Positions 47,627 to 60,100 of a stretch of 64,000 nucleotides of DNA are shown one piece after another. Origin of the DNA: Paraphysomonas bandaiensis (Eukaryota > Chrysophyceae). Under the pieces are notes generated by a model. That model had not been told where the DNA came from. It saw only the letters and a program-made list of their open reading frames with translations, and ran no database searches. The translations under genes and the position numbers were made by a program. The stretch covers positions 186,001-250,000 of the forward strand of contig CBFFRP010000406.1 in assembly GCA_965644295.1 (NCBI GenBank), given 5' to 3'. Every line of letters starts with the position of its first letter. The stretch's first letter is position 1.

Positions 47627-48386
47627 TTTATGGTTTGATTACTATTGCTTTATTGCTTTTTAGAAAGAAGTAAATGGAAAGTGCTAATTTACTAAAGGTA
47701 ATTCATCCGACCTAAATTTGTCATGATCATGTTGATTCAGAATCAGTTGTATTTTTCAGGTATCATACAGCAATGATACATTGAAATATTACCTTTTCTC
47801 TATAATATACTTCACACATGGTGCATTTAATGTCCTACGGAGTGTTTACTCAATTGTAGGAAGAACAGAAACATTTTTCATGCACACATATATACGAATG
47901 TAGTATTAGTATGTCGATGAAGTAGTATTGGTAATTGGTGGGTGAACTATTTATATCCGACTCAATTATTCACAATACCAACATACCTTCATTACCCATG
48001 TACTTGCTTTCCAGCACTGCTTATATTACTATTTTACATAGACCACTGCAACTACGCTAGGCGTATACTTGTACTACATATATTCAATACATAATATACA
48101 ATTCATTTTTACGTTGACGCGTGTATTACCTATACTAGCACCAACAAATTGAACGCCTCCGAGCTGTATCCACTGCACTAGCGCATGCAATACGCAACAA
48201 ATTATTAGACTGATTCACTACAAACTGAGACTAAAATGTTTGCAACTTCCGATTGCCAATGTTGGATCAGCTATTCGGATACAAATCGAATTGTATGCAC
48301 ACATAGAAAAGATAAATGGTACGGATTCTATCAACAAAACGTTTCCTATCCATGTAAGCCGGCATAAACTCATCGCAGTGTTGGAC

Positions 48387-51300
48387 CTACAATCCCCGCT
48401 CTCGCAACCATGCGTCGATTCTGTATATATAACACTGAGCGCAAAGTAACAGGAAAAAAGTCAATACCTCAATTTCAGGTCAGTCTGTGGGACCAACATA
48501 TCTACAGAGAGTGGCTTCCGGTTGAACGGATCTATATTCAAGCAAATTATGCACGACAATAGTGAATACAGCAGTGTACCTATCTCATCATTTAGTAAGT
48601 GCTGCGTGATAGTAGCTCTATCGAGAGTGCTCGAAGATGTAGGTAAAAAGACAGGATCACGCATGATAGTAGACATTAATGGGTCAAGAAATTCTTCGGG
48701 TGCGTCTTGAATCAAATCATCAATATTCTGACATTAAGTGACATGTTAGTGCTACAAACGCATAGAGCATGGGACAATGCGGCTCAACCTTGAAATTGGC
48801 TCGTGCCCTGACAGCATTTTCAACCAGAGATGCCAGCGATTCAATCTACCAGAGGATTAGGAAAGAGGTAAATTCAAATGATAGCAAACCTGCTGCTCAT
48901 TCAATAGTCCCAGCTTCTTCACAGTGGAAAGAGCTTTCTCTAGAGGGTATCGCCCATCCTTTGTCTGAAATGCATTATACAGTAAACTTTATAAGCCTAT
49001 GTCATAGAGATACGGACCTCAAAGAACCCATCACCGGCAACAGCAGTCCAAAACCTTTCATATGACGAAAAGTGGGTCATCGTAACACATATCTGTGAGT
49101 AACGGGTTTACTAGTAGAATTAACATGGCGAATACGTATCCACCTCCATAAGAATGGCTTTCGGATTGAAGTTATATTTCTCCATGTTATCCACCTATTT
49201 CCGTTAGACCTTTCACTCCTTCACTGGAATAATTACCTTAATTTCCAGTCCTTTCTGTCCAACAAGCTTGCTTATTACATTAAGCATCATGGAAGTAAAT
49301 CTATAGATATATATCAAAACGAATAATATAGCTCTCATAGAATGCAACCTCGGTAGGATTTCATCTAAGAGGAAAGGGAGTCGAATGTGACTATCGGAGG
49401 TTAAATAGTTGAGCATATTTAACTGCGGAAATATGACAACAAATACTGAAAGCAGACGGACACTCACCGTCTCCATACACAAATCTGATTTTCCAGTGAC
49501 TTCTCTCTCGTTTTGGTCATATATTTCCATTACCCGCTTCCTATCCTCCTCACTCATCGACGACCACTCCTGTAATAAATACAATTACGAAATAAGAATC
49601 ACGACAAGTCCCATATTACTTGTGCGTTCTGCATAAGTAGCTGAGTTTGTTTGATCTCCTGAAGCTTCTCAAGTGTGCTACCTATATATAAATATGAATA
49701 CGCCGGTACAAATGTTAGTAAAAACCGCACCTACTAGTGCATTAGTTTCATTGAGTAGGCCGTTCGCAAATTTAATGAAGTTAGTTTTGTCGCCTGCAGT
49801 GTCACCAGTCCCGCTGGCAATGGCTCTACGAATACATGATGTCTCATGGTAAATAAAAATTAAAACATATGCACCTGAACGCAGGACGGTGACTACTGAG
49901 GGTCCATAGATGTCTCAGTACTACCATGATACAGCGCCTATTCATCAATTTTTCGTAAAACCCTTTGCAATTCTGGTTAGTGAAATGAAGCAATATAGCT
50001 TTTTTACCTGTGCGTTCAACGTCTCCATAGAGAAGTAACAGGGCGGGTGCGAGATACTTTTCTGCCACCGGATGGGAGCCTGAAGAAAGAATGTAACCAA
50101 AACATGAAAGCGTATATTGACAACAGTGACCGAGAAGTCGGCATTGTGGGCCATCAGGGATGGAAGGGCCAGGGGGTGTATACCGCTCCTCTCCAACTCT
50201 TTCACTAGTGGGCAAAAACACATAGTATAAAACCTGCCGAGATACTACTTTCAACAACAACTCACATACATATACCATAACTTACCTGTCCCAGCTTAGC
50301 ACGGAGGTGTGGTGATGACACGGCGCTTGGCCGCCTGTGACGCACATCATACCGAGAAAACTACAACATAATACCTACCTGACTAAGTAGATTACAAGAT
50401 CCAGAACAGGATCAAGCGGTTTCAGAGATAGGAGTCTTGGGTCCGTTCTGAAAACTTACCTTTACAATGTACGTACCAGGACACATATATTACGTACTTT
50501 GCAATAAAGAGCAAAAGCTCAGCCAAGTCATCGACGAAATGCTCAGGGGTTCCCATCAGAATTTTCTTCTCACAACTGCTAAAGCGATCAATGGGTACAA
50601 TCCAGTCCTCGCCTATAGAGGCAGCAGGATTGACGGTTGACGAAACATTGAGCTTCTGCAAGAGGGAGCTCGCACAAGCCGAACAGAACATAGCTACATC
50701 GCCTAAACATAACCGCACAAGTAAATTTAGCGCACTTGAAATATTGAAGTACATACTCATAAGGTCAGACGACAAGAGCATGGCATCCATCGTTAGTTTC
50801 ATAACCAAATGCTGCATTGCTTGAGGAGACCCCCGCATAAGATCGCTCTAAATAATTATATCAGAGAACACAGTACGTCTGACCCCATACTTACATGAAG
50901 TCTATTAAGTGCCCTCATGATATGGGGATACTTGACGCATTCCTGCACCACACCTACGTTTTTGTATTAAACGTTAGACATAAGCACAGACTGCCATATA
51001 CCGAGGTGAAGAGCCCGCCAGCAGCTAAAGAAAGACTGGGAGATGAAGTTAAAATCGGTCGTGGTCACTGCTAGTCAAGCGCATTTAGAATATTAAATAG
51101 ACCCGGAAATAGCCATACCAGGAGTTGATACTCCGGCATCTTCATCAGTCGGCAACATGAGTCTCGTACAGTCCTGGGAAAAGAATTTCTCCGCTTGTGA
51201 AGCAAGGCCGGGGCGGGACAGATACTCTGCACCCCAATGAATAAAACCCCAGTCCACCTTTTCCAACTTCACCGGGTCCTCTGTGATTGGTTTGGCTAGG

Positions 51301-53005
51301 CGTAGGAGCACACCACAAAGATTGAGCATGAACCCGGTGGATGAGGCCACAAGTGGAGATGGACGATCCTTTTCAGCCTCACGGTTGAAATACAGAGCCT
51401 GTGTCAACCATTTGAGAGTCATGGCCTTGGGCTGCGCTCCTGCCTTTAACAGAGACATAACCAGATCAGTGGCCTGAACGTATAATACAAAATCGTAATG
51501 AACACGCCACAACCAGTACCACTGCATTTACCTGCTGCTGTACATACGTCATCTTCGTTCGGAGACTCCCTAAAAACACGATCACATTACATATATTTAT
51601 ATACAACGCACGAAGTAACACACTACCTATATTCCCTTCCACAACGGGACGGCTTTGTTTCAGTGTGTCCTTGAAGAGTTCAGTCACCTGAGGATTTCAC
51701 GCATGCAAGGGTTAAACCATCAGCGACTAAGACATCATGTACCTTGGGGTCCCTGATATCTGGAGCAACCCGCAGAACTCTCCCCAGCAAAGTCTGATGC
51801 TCCATGGCCGCACCTACAGTGTTTACGTGAAACCAATAGCAGCACATCTTTATCATATACCGGCCACTCCACCCTTCTCCAATACTTTAGCTCCAAACCT
51901 CATTTGCGCTGACATTCTGATACACATTACACTTTTTGAGTACAACAGGATGGTCACTTACATGTCGGGCGGAGAAGCGAATAAAAGCCGAGGGTCGGCA
52001 AGAAAAACTTGACTGGATGTCACTGCCGCCGCATATCTGCAGAGAAACAAGAATAAGTTAGCAACGCTACACATTGTGTATAATTCATACATACCGTTTA
52101 TCCGCCCTCACAAGTGTTATAAGAGCAGACATAGGCTCCGTAATGTCGTCAAACACAGACCGTACAGTCATTGGGAACGCAGACGTAGGGTCTAACCCCT
52201 CGTAGCACATAACAATCATATTCTTGCTCACCTGTAGATAGCAGCCCTGTCATTTTATTTATATTTATATACAACACCCGACCTCGTCGAACGACCCATG
52301 ATTCGTCATTTCATCTGCGAATTCCCGCATAAGCGTGGTAATGACCACATCGCCACCAGCTTGTCCAAGAATTTTTAGCAGGTCAGACAGTCCAGACTGA
52401 CCGAATATATCAGGCTCATTCACAGCTGACGCCAGAAATGAAACGATCTGCTCCTTGCAGCTACATATGGCACCGTTACAGGAAGACTAGCAAACATGCA
52501 TACACAACCTGCTGAGATCATCCTTGATCTTGTCAGAACATGAAGACTGCTTCTGTACAAGTCGTCGATAGCAAGCTGTAATATAGCCTACACATCCCCC
52601 TAGCCCTATGTTGTTTCCATCCATCATACGCATAATAACAAACTCGGATAAGTTCGAGGGAGTGATCAACTCATCGTCATTGGGTCTCTCAATTCGAAAA
52701 ATTGGATGTGAAACATCCTTTCGTAAACTAATTTGAAATATCTGCTCTAGGACTAGATTTAAGGCTCTTGCGTGTCTGTCAGTTCCTTTCATAGGGCTGC
52801 CTTGAGATGAACTCAATGACACAGGAGAACTATCATCATCAGGACGCTTCTTCTTCACATGGTTCCCTGAAGCCTCTTCAACTCGTGGTGAATTACCTTC
52901 CACAAGACTTGGATTGGCCAGCCTCCGCTGCCTCACCTGATAAGACATAAGACAACTCATGCACACCACTGGACATCCACACCTCCTCATAGTCTGCTCG
53001 AACAT
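48387..53005 (-). CDS. UBE4/Ufd2 U-box ubiquitin chain elongation factor (E4)
   Basis: The gene starts at ATG 53005 and ends at TAG 48387 with many short introns. Near the N-terminus, VRQRRLANPSL resembles the conserved start of UBE4B, followed by a disordered Ser-rich stretch and ALNLVLEQIFQISLRKD. The Ufd2 core helical region is clear at 51470-51100 (MTLKWLTQAL, SSTGFMLNLCGVLLRLAKPI). Farther on come EEDRKRVMEIYDQNE (about 49560) and the C-terminal U-box (APEEFLDPLMSTIMRDPVFL...DPFNRKPLS, about 48715-48480). The last 34-nt exon (48420-48387), found by a 47-nt intron at 48467-48421, restores the family ending IDAWLRERGL. Ufd2/UBE4 extends short ubiquitin chains with Cdc48/p97 for proteasomal degradation. 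The N-terminal start could be at an internal Met near 52950; inner exons were not all fixed. Confidence 0.88.
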
Positions 53006-53435
53006 CACCGTTTTCTTTTATTGTAGGATTCATTTATAAGAAGCAATTGATTGTAAGCTTATAGTATGACGATCCCTGCACAGTGAGATCCTGCCTGCCT
53101 GCCCGTGTGTGTCTCGTATATTTAACTCCTTTCTGGAATTCTGTCGACTGCAAAAATCATAACATCTCGACGTACAGTATCTACAGTACACAGGTACGCA
53201 ACACACTCCTGTCTGTAGGGACGGTGCTGTTGTACAGTGTACAGTACAGCAGCATGGTATACACCCCTATATACCACACTGTACTGTAGGACATATATCG
53301 ACTGCAGTATAAGTGCATGTATTGAGGCCCACTACAGTCCAATAAGGTGTCGAGACAGCAGGACTCACTCTTACGAAGGTGGCGATAGCAGCCCAAACAC
53401 ACACAATCTTTATATCGAGAACGTCTTGAGGTACC
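53006..53435. promoter_or_regulatory. Bidirectional promoter, UBE4 and SDHAF3
   Basis: The region contains dense TACAGT/GTACA words and the composite CAGCAGCATGGTATAC (53247-53262), about 174 bp before the SDHAF3 ATG. The 11-mer CAGCAGCATGG also occurs at 56979-56989 before the ankyrin-PP2C gene. Confidence 0.5.
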
Positions 53436-53785
53436 ATGTCTCCTGGAAAGACCCTATTCAGGTATACCTATACGCGTACCACTATCGGATCAACGTAACT
53501 CTTCTTGATGGCAGAAATATTCTACGCGAGCACAGACGGCTGCCCCCGCCCATGCGTGTATTAGGTGATAGATATGTGCGTGAGGAATTTAAACAACACG
53601 CAAATGCCAAGCCAGAGCATCTTTCTCAGTTCATGAATGGATGGAATAATTATTTGTCGCAATTGAAGCAACAACAATCCTCATTTGGGGCAGATATTGA
53701 CCAGACTGTTAGAAGTAAAATGACTCCGGAGCAGGTATCTAAACTTAACAGTCTTAAAAATGAAGCCGATAAGCTTGCAAAATAA
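53436..53785 (+). CDS. SDHAF3: SDHAF3/ACN9 (Sdh7) succinate dehydrogenase assembly factor
   Basis: Two exons, 53436-53461 and 53515-53785, encode 98 residues. The 53-nt intron must be removed to create the LYR-type motif LFRNILREH, where LFR replaces LYR. The rest matches the family well: HRRLPPPMRVLGDRYVREEFKQH, then the FMNGWNNYL helix. SDHAF3 acts in the mitochondrial matrix and protects the Fe-S subunit of succinate dehydrogenase from oxidation during assembly. The protein is slightly shorter than the human one. A longer unspliced frame reaches back to 53237 but lacks the LYR motif, so I prefer the spliced model. Confidence 0.92.
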
Positions 53786-54142
53786 TGTAATATATATAAA
53801 ATATCGAAAACGATTATTGCTATCGCAAGAGCCGTTTCTCACCAGTTTTTCGTTTATTTTTAATGCTACCATGCCATGACGCACATATACTAAGACAATA
53901 TTTGAACTAGCATGTACGACCTATAACTGAATGCGGCGGACAAGTTTATCAAATTAATCTACAGCTCGATCCAAGCAAAGTATAATATACAATATAATTA
54001 GCAGTATTCATAGTGTATAGTGTGGAATGTGGAATCAACTTTACTTTTTCTCGAGTCAATATTATGCTTATACTCCGAATAGAGTCAATAAAAATCTATA
54101 CACTTTATTATACAAATCAAAAAGAAAAATACCGAAGTGTCA
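53786..54142. other. Short spacer between convergent genes
   Basis: This 357-bp AT-rich spacer lies between the SDHAF3 and HRD1 stops. It probably holds both 3' UTRs; I see nothing else in it. Confidence 0.5.
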
Positions 54143-56730
54143 TTATAATTCTCCTACTGTATCTTTGTTATCATTACCCTGTTTCTCAACAATGGCGACT
54201 TGGGATTTCGATTCAGGTGTACCACTTGATTTCGTAAGGTTAAAATACTTTTTTCGGAGATGTCGAATATCAGTGCTGCTTCCAGGTGATAGGGGGGCTG
54301 TCTCAGGTGAATTCGGTGTGGGTATTAGTGCTGTCGTAGGGTCACTACTGTCGAGATTATCCTCATCCTTCTCAGGGGTAGAATCTAAGAAAGAAAGCGA
54401 CGCCGGCGAGGGTGGAATAGGTTCACTTGAGAAAGACGGCGAGGATAATGGATCAGTCAAGTCTCTGTTGCGTTGCGCTCGAGGCGAAACGTACCCCGGT
54501 GGTACCACCAATTGGCTATCGGACACATCTGTCTGCGATGTGATGGACAAGGTGGGGGATCGATGTGAGGACAGTTCGTCCTCATTCTGCAGACTCAACT
54601 CATCTAGAGACATGGTCACATGTTACAATCACTGCAGGCTTATAACAGCACCCATACCTGTCAGGGCGGACACCAATCCAGCACGTATAGCAGAGAGCGA
54701 ATCGCTGATATCTGCTATGCTGTTGCTAAGTGTGTCTATCTGCTGCTGCATTGCTACTAGCCGCTCTATTCTATCCGTAGATCTATTCGCCTGTCTCGAT
54801 CGATGGGACAGACTGTTGCTCCTTGTAATGTGACGCACCGAGGCCCGTGAGTGGTCGGATGAAGCCTTACGTATACTACGTGTTAATTCGGAAATGTCAT
54901 TCCTTGCCTGCTTGATGGCATCCGATATTGCAGCATTTGTAGGGTCTGCACCTACTTTGGTGCTTATTCTCCTGTCTGCCCCGTTACTTGCATACACATT
55001 TTCACGTCTGGTGGAGGGATGAGAGACGGTTGGTTGCGATGCTGCACGTGGGAGAATAGGGTAAGTGGTGCGTGTTGTGTGTGGATTTCGCGCAGCAGCG
55101 TGGTATGAAGTGGCAGTAGCAGCGATCCCCACACTATGCGGCGGTAGGTAGGAACGCAGCAAAATCGTCAGACCTGTATCATCGGCTGATGGTTTTTCCA
55201 TTGGTATCCACCCATCTGGTATGCGTAACCACGTGATTTTCTGTGTGTCACACCCTTCGATAGGCGGAGACAAGGATACGTACTCGCTCACGAACACCAC
55301 CGTGTTCTATACACATGCACACCACCATAGATGTTACATTTACATGAGTATGTGTTACAATATATACCTCGCTAAGACTCCGTACGATAAGCTCTTGCCC
55401 TGTCTTCCCCGGCACCCGCATGACATTCAACCCCCCATTACAACGCGGAAGCACAATGAAAAATCCGGGGATAGATTTTGATAGCAGTCCTCCAGAGAGT
55501 GTGTTTTCATTGATCAAACGTTCTAACCCTTCTTCCCTGTTCTCCGCTGCCGGGTGAGGAAGGAGATCATTAGGAGGAGGGAAATCTTCGCCCTCATCTC
55601 TTCCAACGGGGTCCACTCCTACATCCACTTGTCTCCTTCCTGCTACACCAACGCCACTGCGACGTACATTCATGCTTGTAACTGGTATATCCAACCGACA
55701 CAAAGGGCAAGTTTGCTGGTGTTGTAGCCACATTCGTAGGCAGTCCAGATGAAAAACGTGCTTACAAGGAAGCTTCTTCCCATGGTCCATGCGCTCACGG
55801 CATATCAAGCACTCCTGCGCCTCATTAAGTTCCGCCTCTGTGGCATCCTCCAGCCGCTCCTCTAGCTTATTTGTGAGACGTAGATAGCGAATCAACGAAA
55901 CGAGTCTATGGTAAAATGAAGCGAAGGCCATTCCGACATCCCTGCGCCACATATGAGTATGCAGCAGCAAATAAAACCTATAACACCCACCGTACTATAT
56001 GTAAAGGAAAGCCATAGTACACGAAGAGAATACAAAAAAACACGACGTAAGTACAAAACCTGAGGCCATCACAAGACAAATCAAGAATCATAAAGTATAG
56101 TCCTTTGTACTGGAGTCCATTCTCAGCCCTATTGTCCGCAACATTTACTGCATAGCGGACAAGGTTATTCACAGAGGTCAGAATCAAAACGCCGAATTCA
56201 AAGGCAAATAACACGATCACTGTTTTGCCTACAGAAAAAGAATACATCACGCAGTGATAGCACACAAAGCTATCGAGTCCTATCAAGGCAAAAAGTACGA
56301 ATAGCAGTGATGTGTGTGTTAAAACAGATGCCCTTGCAACTTGCTCAAGATAATCTAGTCTACACCGAGATAACCAATGAAATATTTTAACGAACAGCAG
56401 TAGCATAAAAAAGGCCAAGACGGTAGGAGATAATTCACTTCGAAATATGGTAAGTGCCAGACACGTTTCCGTAATGGAGTACTTGGACCTTTCGTGGATC
56501 ACTTCTAACTCCACATCTCGTAGAGCTCCGAAGACTAGCTTGATAGCAACTTGTCCTAGAAAGAGAGCAACGGCAAAGGCCATATTGGAAAGCAATACAA
56601 GGGACACTTTTGATGATGTCAATAGTAGAAGAATAGGGTAAAACTGCTCCCGTGTGTAGCACGCGTACATAACCATTGAGAGCATTAGTATGCTGCTAAC
56701 GCAAAAATAATGCCAAAACTTGAATGCCAT
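54143..56730 (-). CDS. HRD1: HRD1/synoviolin ER-associated degradation ubiquitin ligase
   Basis: The exons are 56730-55991, 55941-55368, 55306-54658 and 54603-54143, giving 807 residues. The N-terminal ~240 residues hold a series of hydrophobic helices, with the family signature ending FPLHIVRDV across the first intron. The RING-H2 at about residues 280-320 has CLIC, CKHVFHLDC and CPLC. The rest is a long Pro/Ser/Arg-rich disordered tail with a short coiled coil near its middle (RLVAMQQQIDTLS). HRD1 is the channel-forming E3 ligase that moves misfolded proteins out of the ER for degradation. The exon-1 donor GTGGGT was chosen because it alone gives the conserved IVRD junction. The tail is longer than the folded part and not recognisable. 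Confidence 0.94.
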
Positions 56731-57132
56731 TCTCTCAAAAGGAAGACCACTTCAACTACAAAACAACTTTGCTTCAAGCTATATCACTCAATCATCATCA
56801 GACATACACTGCAGTAACTCTCTCACAGTGCTGTTAAACTAGTGAGACACTCTGCGCTGTACTCACATCACATGCTCCTGTACGTATACCATGGTATACG
56901 GTATACTGCACTGTGCATGGGTCGGTTTTTTTGAGTATGCTGTATGGTGGTATACAGTGCCGGTATACTACCAGTATACAGCAGCATGGGAGGTGTCAGT
57001 GGTGTGTGCATACGAGCAGTGTGTGTGTCTGATGTGGAGACGTGGAGACCCACGCTGTCAATGCCTAGTTTTCGAAGTAGAGTTGTGAGTGTCATGGACT
57101 GCACCCACGCAGTATAACGACAGGTGTTCGAC
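56731..57132. promoter_or_regulatory. Bidirectional promoter with six GTATAC palindromes
   Basis: Between the divergent HRD1 and ankyrin-PP2C starts, GTATAC occurs at 56884, 56894, 56901, 56950, 56963 and 56974. The last extends to GTATACAGCAGCATGG. A random 6-mer is expected about once per 4 kb, so six in 96 bp is a strong cluster. The last copy is about 143 bp from the plus-strand ATG. Confidence 0.6.
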
Positions 57133-60100
57133 ATGTTCACATCGATCTTCAGCAGGTTAGGAGAGTTTGTAGCCCCTCGACCCACACCACAGGAGGAGGT
57201 GGAGGTGAGATCTGCTGCTGCTGCTTATGATGATGATGATAGCGTGTGTGCTGTGACCCTCATATGCTTGTAGGCCCTCATTCGAGCGGGAAAATATAAT
57301 GAAGTACATGATTTAATATCCTCGCCTGGAAGATATAACTATCGCTTTGATGAGCTGCTGCCCTCAGGAGTCAGTGTGTTTCATCTTTCATGTGCTGCTG
57401 GCTCATTGGAGCTGGTAGTTGAGATGATTTCACAGGGAGCCGATGTGTGTAAAGTCTCAACTCCGTCAGAAAATAGTCCTTTGCACTATGCTGCTCTGAA
57501 TGGTCATAAAGGAATAGTTGAAATCCTGATTCGATCAGGAGCTGATCCCAGCATTCCAAACTCGAGCGGTTTGATTCCGGCGGAACTAACAGAGAACACA
57601 CAAATTAAAGCGCTACTGTTGCGCACGAATTGGCTTAGCCAAAGACCTCATGAACTTGTGAATAGTGATAACACCGGAGTTGATGCGAAAGATGGTGTGG
57701 AGACTCATGAAGCCCTCATTCCTGCTGACAAATTAACTGCTGTGCATGGCAAGAAAAATAAAAATGTTAAGATTGAATTTCCTGATGATCACCACAGTGA
57801 ACGAGTAGCCCCAGTATCGTCAAATTCTTTACAACACGACAATATCCGGAGCAAATCGAAACCTAGTCGACGACACTCTCTTCCTGCAAGCTACCCGTCT
57901 GTACAGCTGGTGGAAGGTGGAGCACTTGGGAATTATCGTGTTGTGCATGAGAGACGTCCATCAGTGCCACGAAAAGTGAATACCTCCCCATTGAACGAAG
58001 ATATGACTCGATACGCTTCCCCACATGGATTACCTCTTCCACACACTTCCCCCCGTATTTCACTGGAGACCTCGTCCCCAGTTCAGTCACCGCCACGCAA
58101 TTGCACTGGAGTTGTTGTTCCCTCTCGTTTTCAGTTTCCTCCTTCAGACGGAGTAACATCTTCTCCCCTTCACTTGCCATCAACTCGTGTGAAAAAAGTA
58201 ACTACAGAGCGCTTTCATTCTGAACTTTCTCCACGTCGGAACTCTGGTCTGCATGAGATATGGGCCAGGACCGAAGGCGCTGCAGAGATTGAGGACAGTG
58301 AAAAGAACAACTATAGCCATCTGGTTTATGTGGACGAAACTTCCGATGGGGAGAAGCAGACACCCAGATGCACTCGCAGCTGGAGTGAGTCACGTATAGA
58401 TCAGGCCACCACCGGATCAAACGAGGAGGGATACCTCCTACCAGCCCCCTCTACTTCCCCCTCTTTTCCTCCACCCCTCACATCCCCCTCGCCTGTGGCA
58501 TCCTCAGATACTATGTCCCGATGCCCATCAGACTATGATATCGTGCAGGAACGGAGTGATGTGAAGGATATTAGCTCACCTTCTCGTGATAGCGAAGAAG
58601 GGGAAGCGGGAGGAGCTCCTGTTGTGCCGTTACGAACTCTTACACGTTCCTGCCCAACAGCTGGCAGAGAGCTTCCGTTGTTGGTGGATGCGAGCGTACA
58701 GACAAGTATTGAGGACAATTTTAGTTTACCGATGGCACAGCGTAGCGAGATTTCGTTCCCGAGCTCATCGGTATGTGATCGAGTCCTGCGAGCTGCAAAG
58801 GAAACTGCAGAATCGTTTCAAGCTACTGACATGTGCAACAAGCGGAGGAATTTATTCAAGATATGCCAACAGGTGAGACGCACTGTGACTTTTTTTTAAT
58901 TTTACAGTTTTTCAAGCTTAACAGCAACAAGCTAGTTGAAGAACTGAAATCCATTCTAGCTGCAGAGCCCGAATTGGCTGTGTGTCGTGCATGTGAATTA
59001 GGAAATTACTGTGTAGACGGAGCAACCCCTCTACACGCCGCTGCGCGTTGGGGAAATGTGGATGTAATTAAAGTTCTTTTGGGTTTACGAGATAGCTCTG
59101 GCAATCGCTTGGTGGATGTTTGGTCGTGTGATCTGCAAGGGAGAGTTCCGCTTCATTTAGCTGCTCAGGTGTGTGTGTTAGGTTGTGTACGAGTTTATTT
59201 GACTGTATTCTAGTATTCTCAGCAGAACGCTTGCGAAGTGTTGATGAATGCTATGACTGACAAAGATTGCAGTGAGACTGTATTGAACACAACTATTCAA
59301 GACAAGATAACGGGAACTCCCCCACGGAGTGTGGTAGGTACGTTTGCTCCAGTGGACCTCACTGGAACCACTCCCCTGGGATGGGCATCCAAGAAAGGCC
59401 GTCCAGCGCGCTGTATCGAGAAGTTATTGTTTCAGCCAGGCGATAATAGCATACTTCCGAAGTCTCCATTTATACATAGGTCTGGTAAAACACCGATGCG
59501 AAAGAAATTAAAACTTTCTAAGACACCTGAGTCTGAATTTCCTGATAATATGGATATGCTAGTTTACGCACATGGTGAAGCGGGTGGGTGGCGCGCCTCC
59601 ATGGAAGATAAAATAGTAGCGGAGTGTCCATTGACAGTAAATAGTATGCAGAGAAACGATAGTTTCAGCGATTCGTGGTCACTATTCGGTGTATTTGATG
59701 GTCATGGTGGGCAGTTTACTTCGAATTTTGTTTCGCAAAACCTTCCCTCTATTGTCAAAAATGAATTGAAAGTCCTGTCTACCGCTCCTTGTGATTCTCA
59801 TTTCAAGAGCAAACTAAAGGCTGCTTTAACCAATGCGTGTATCCGGGTCGATGAATTACTTAGTGAGGAAGAGAGAATGAGAGTGACAATGCGCGTGAAA
59901 AATCCAAGGCAAGATGGAAGAAAAAAAGAAATTACTGCCCAGAGTGGAGTGAAAGTAGAACTTTTTACCCGTGACTGTAGTGGATCAACGGCGTGCGTGT
60001 GTTTAATTAACCGGGATGTGCTTGCCGTTGCCAATATTGGAGATTCGCGAGCAGTCCTCGCAATGATAGATGCTAGTGGTAATATTAAATCTGAGCAAAT

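Larger units (their letters stand above)
46378..48386. other. Intergenic between convergent genes
   Basis: No gene is seen between NELF-C/D and the UBE4 3' end. It holds a repeat piece related to 14725-14860 (46885-47045), a two-unit GGGTTA tract at 47077 and a GGCCATTAATGGCC palindrome cluster (47528-47626). Confidence 0.5.

Noticed and set aside
53237-53514. Longer unspliced N-terminus for SDHAF3
   Set aside because: It reads through the promoter motif cluster and lacks the LYR-type motif, which appears only after splicing 53462-53514.
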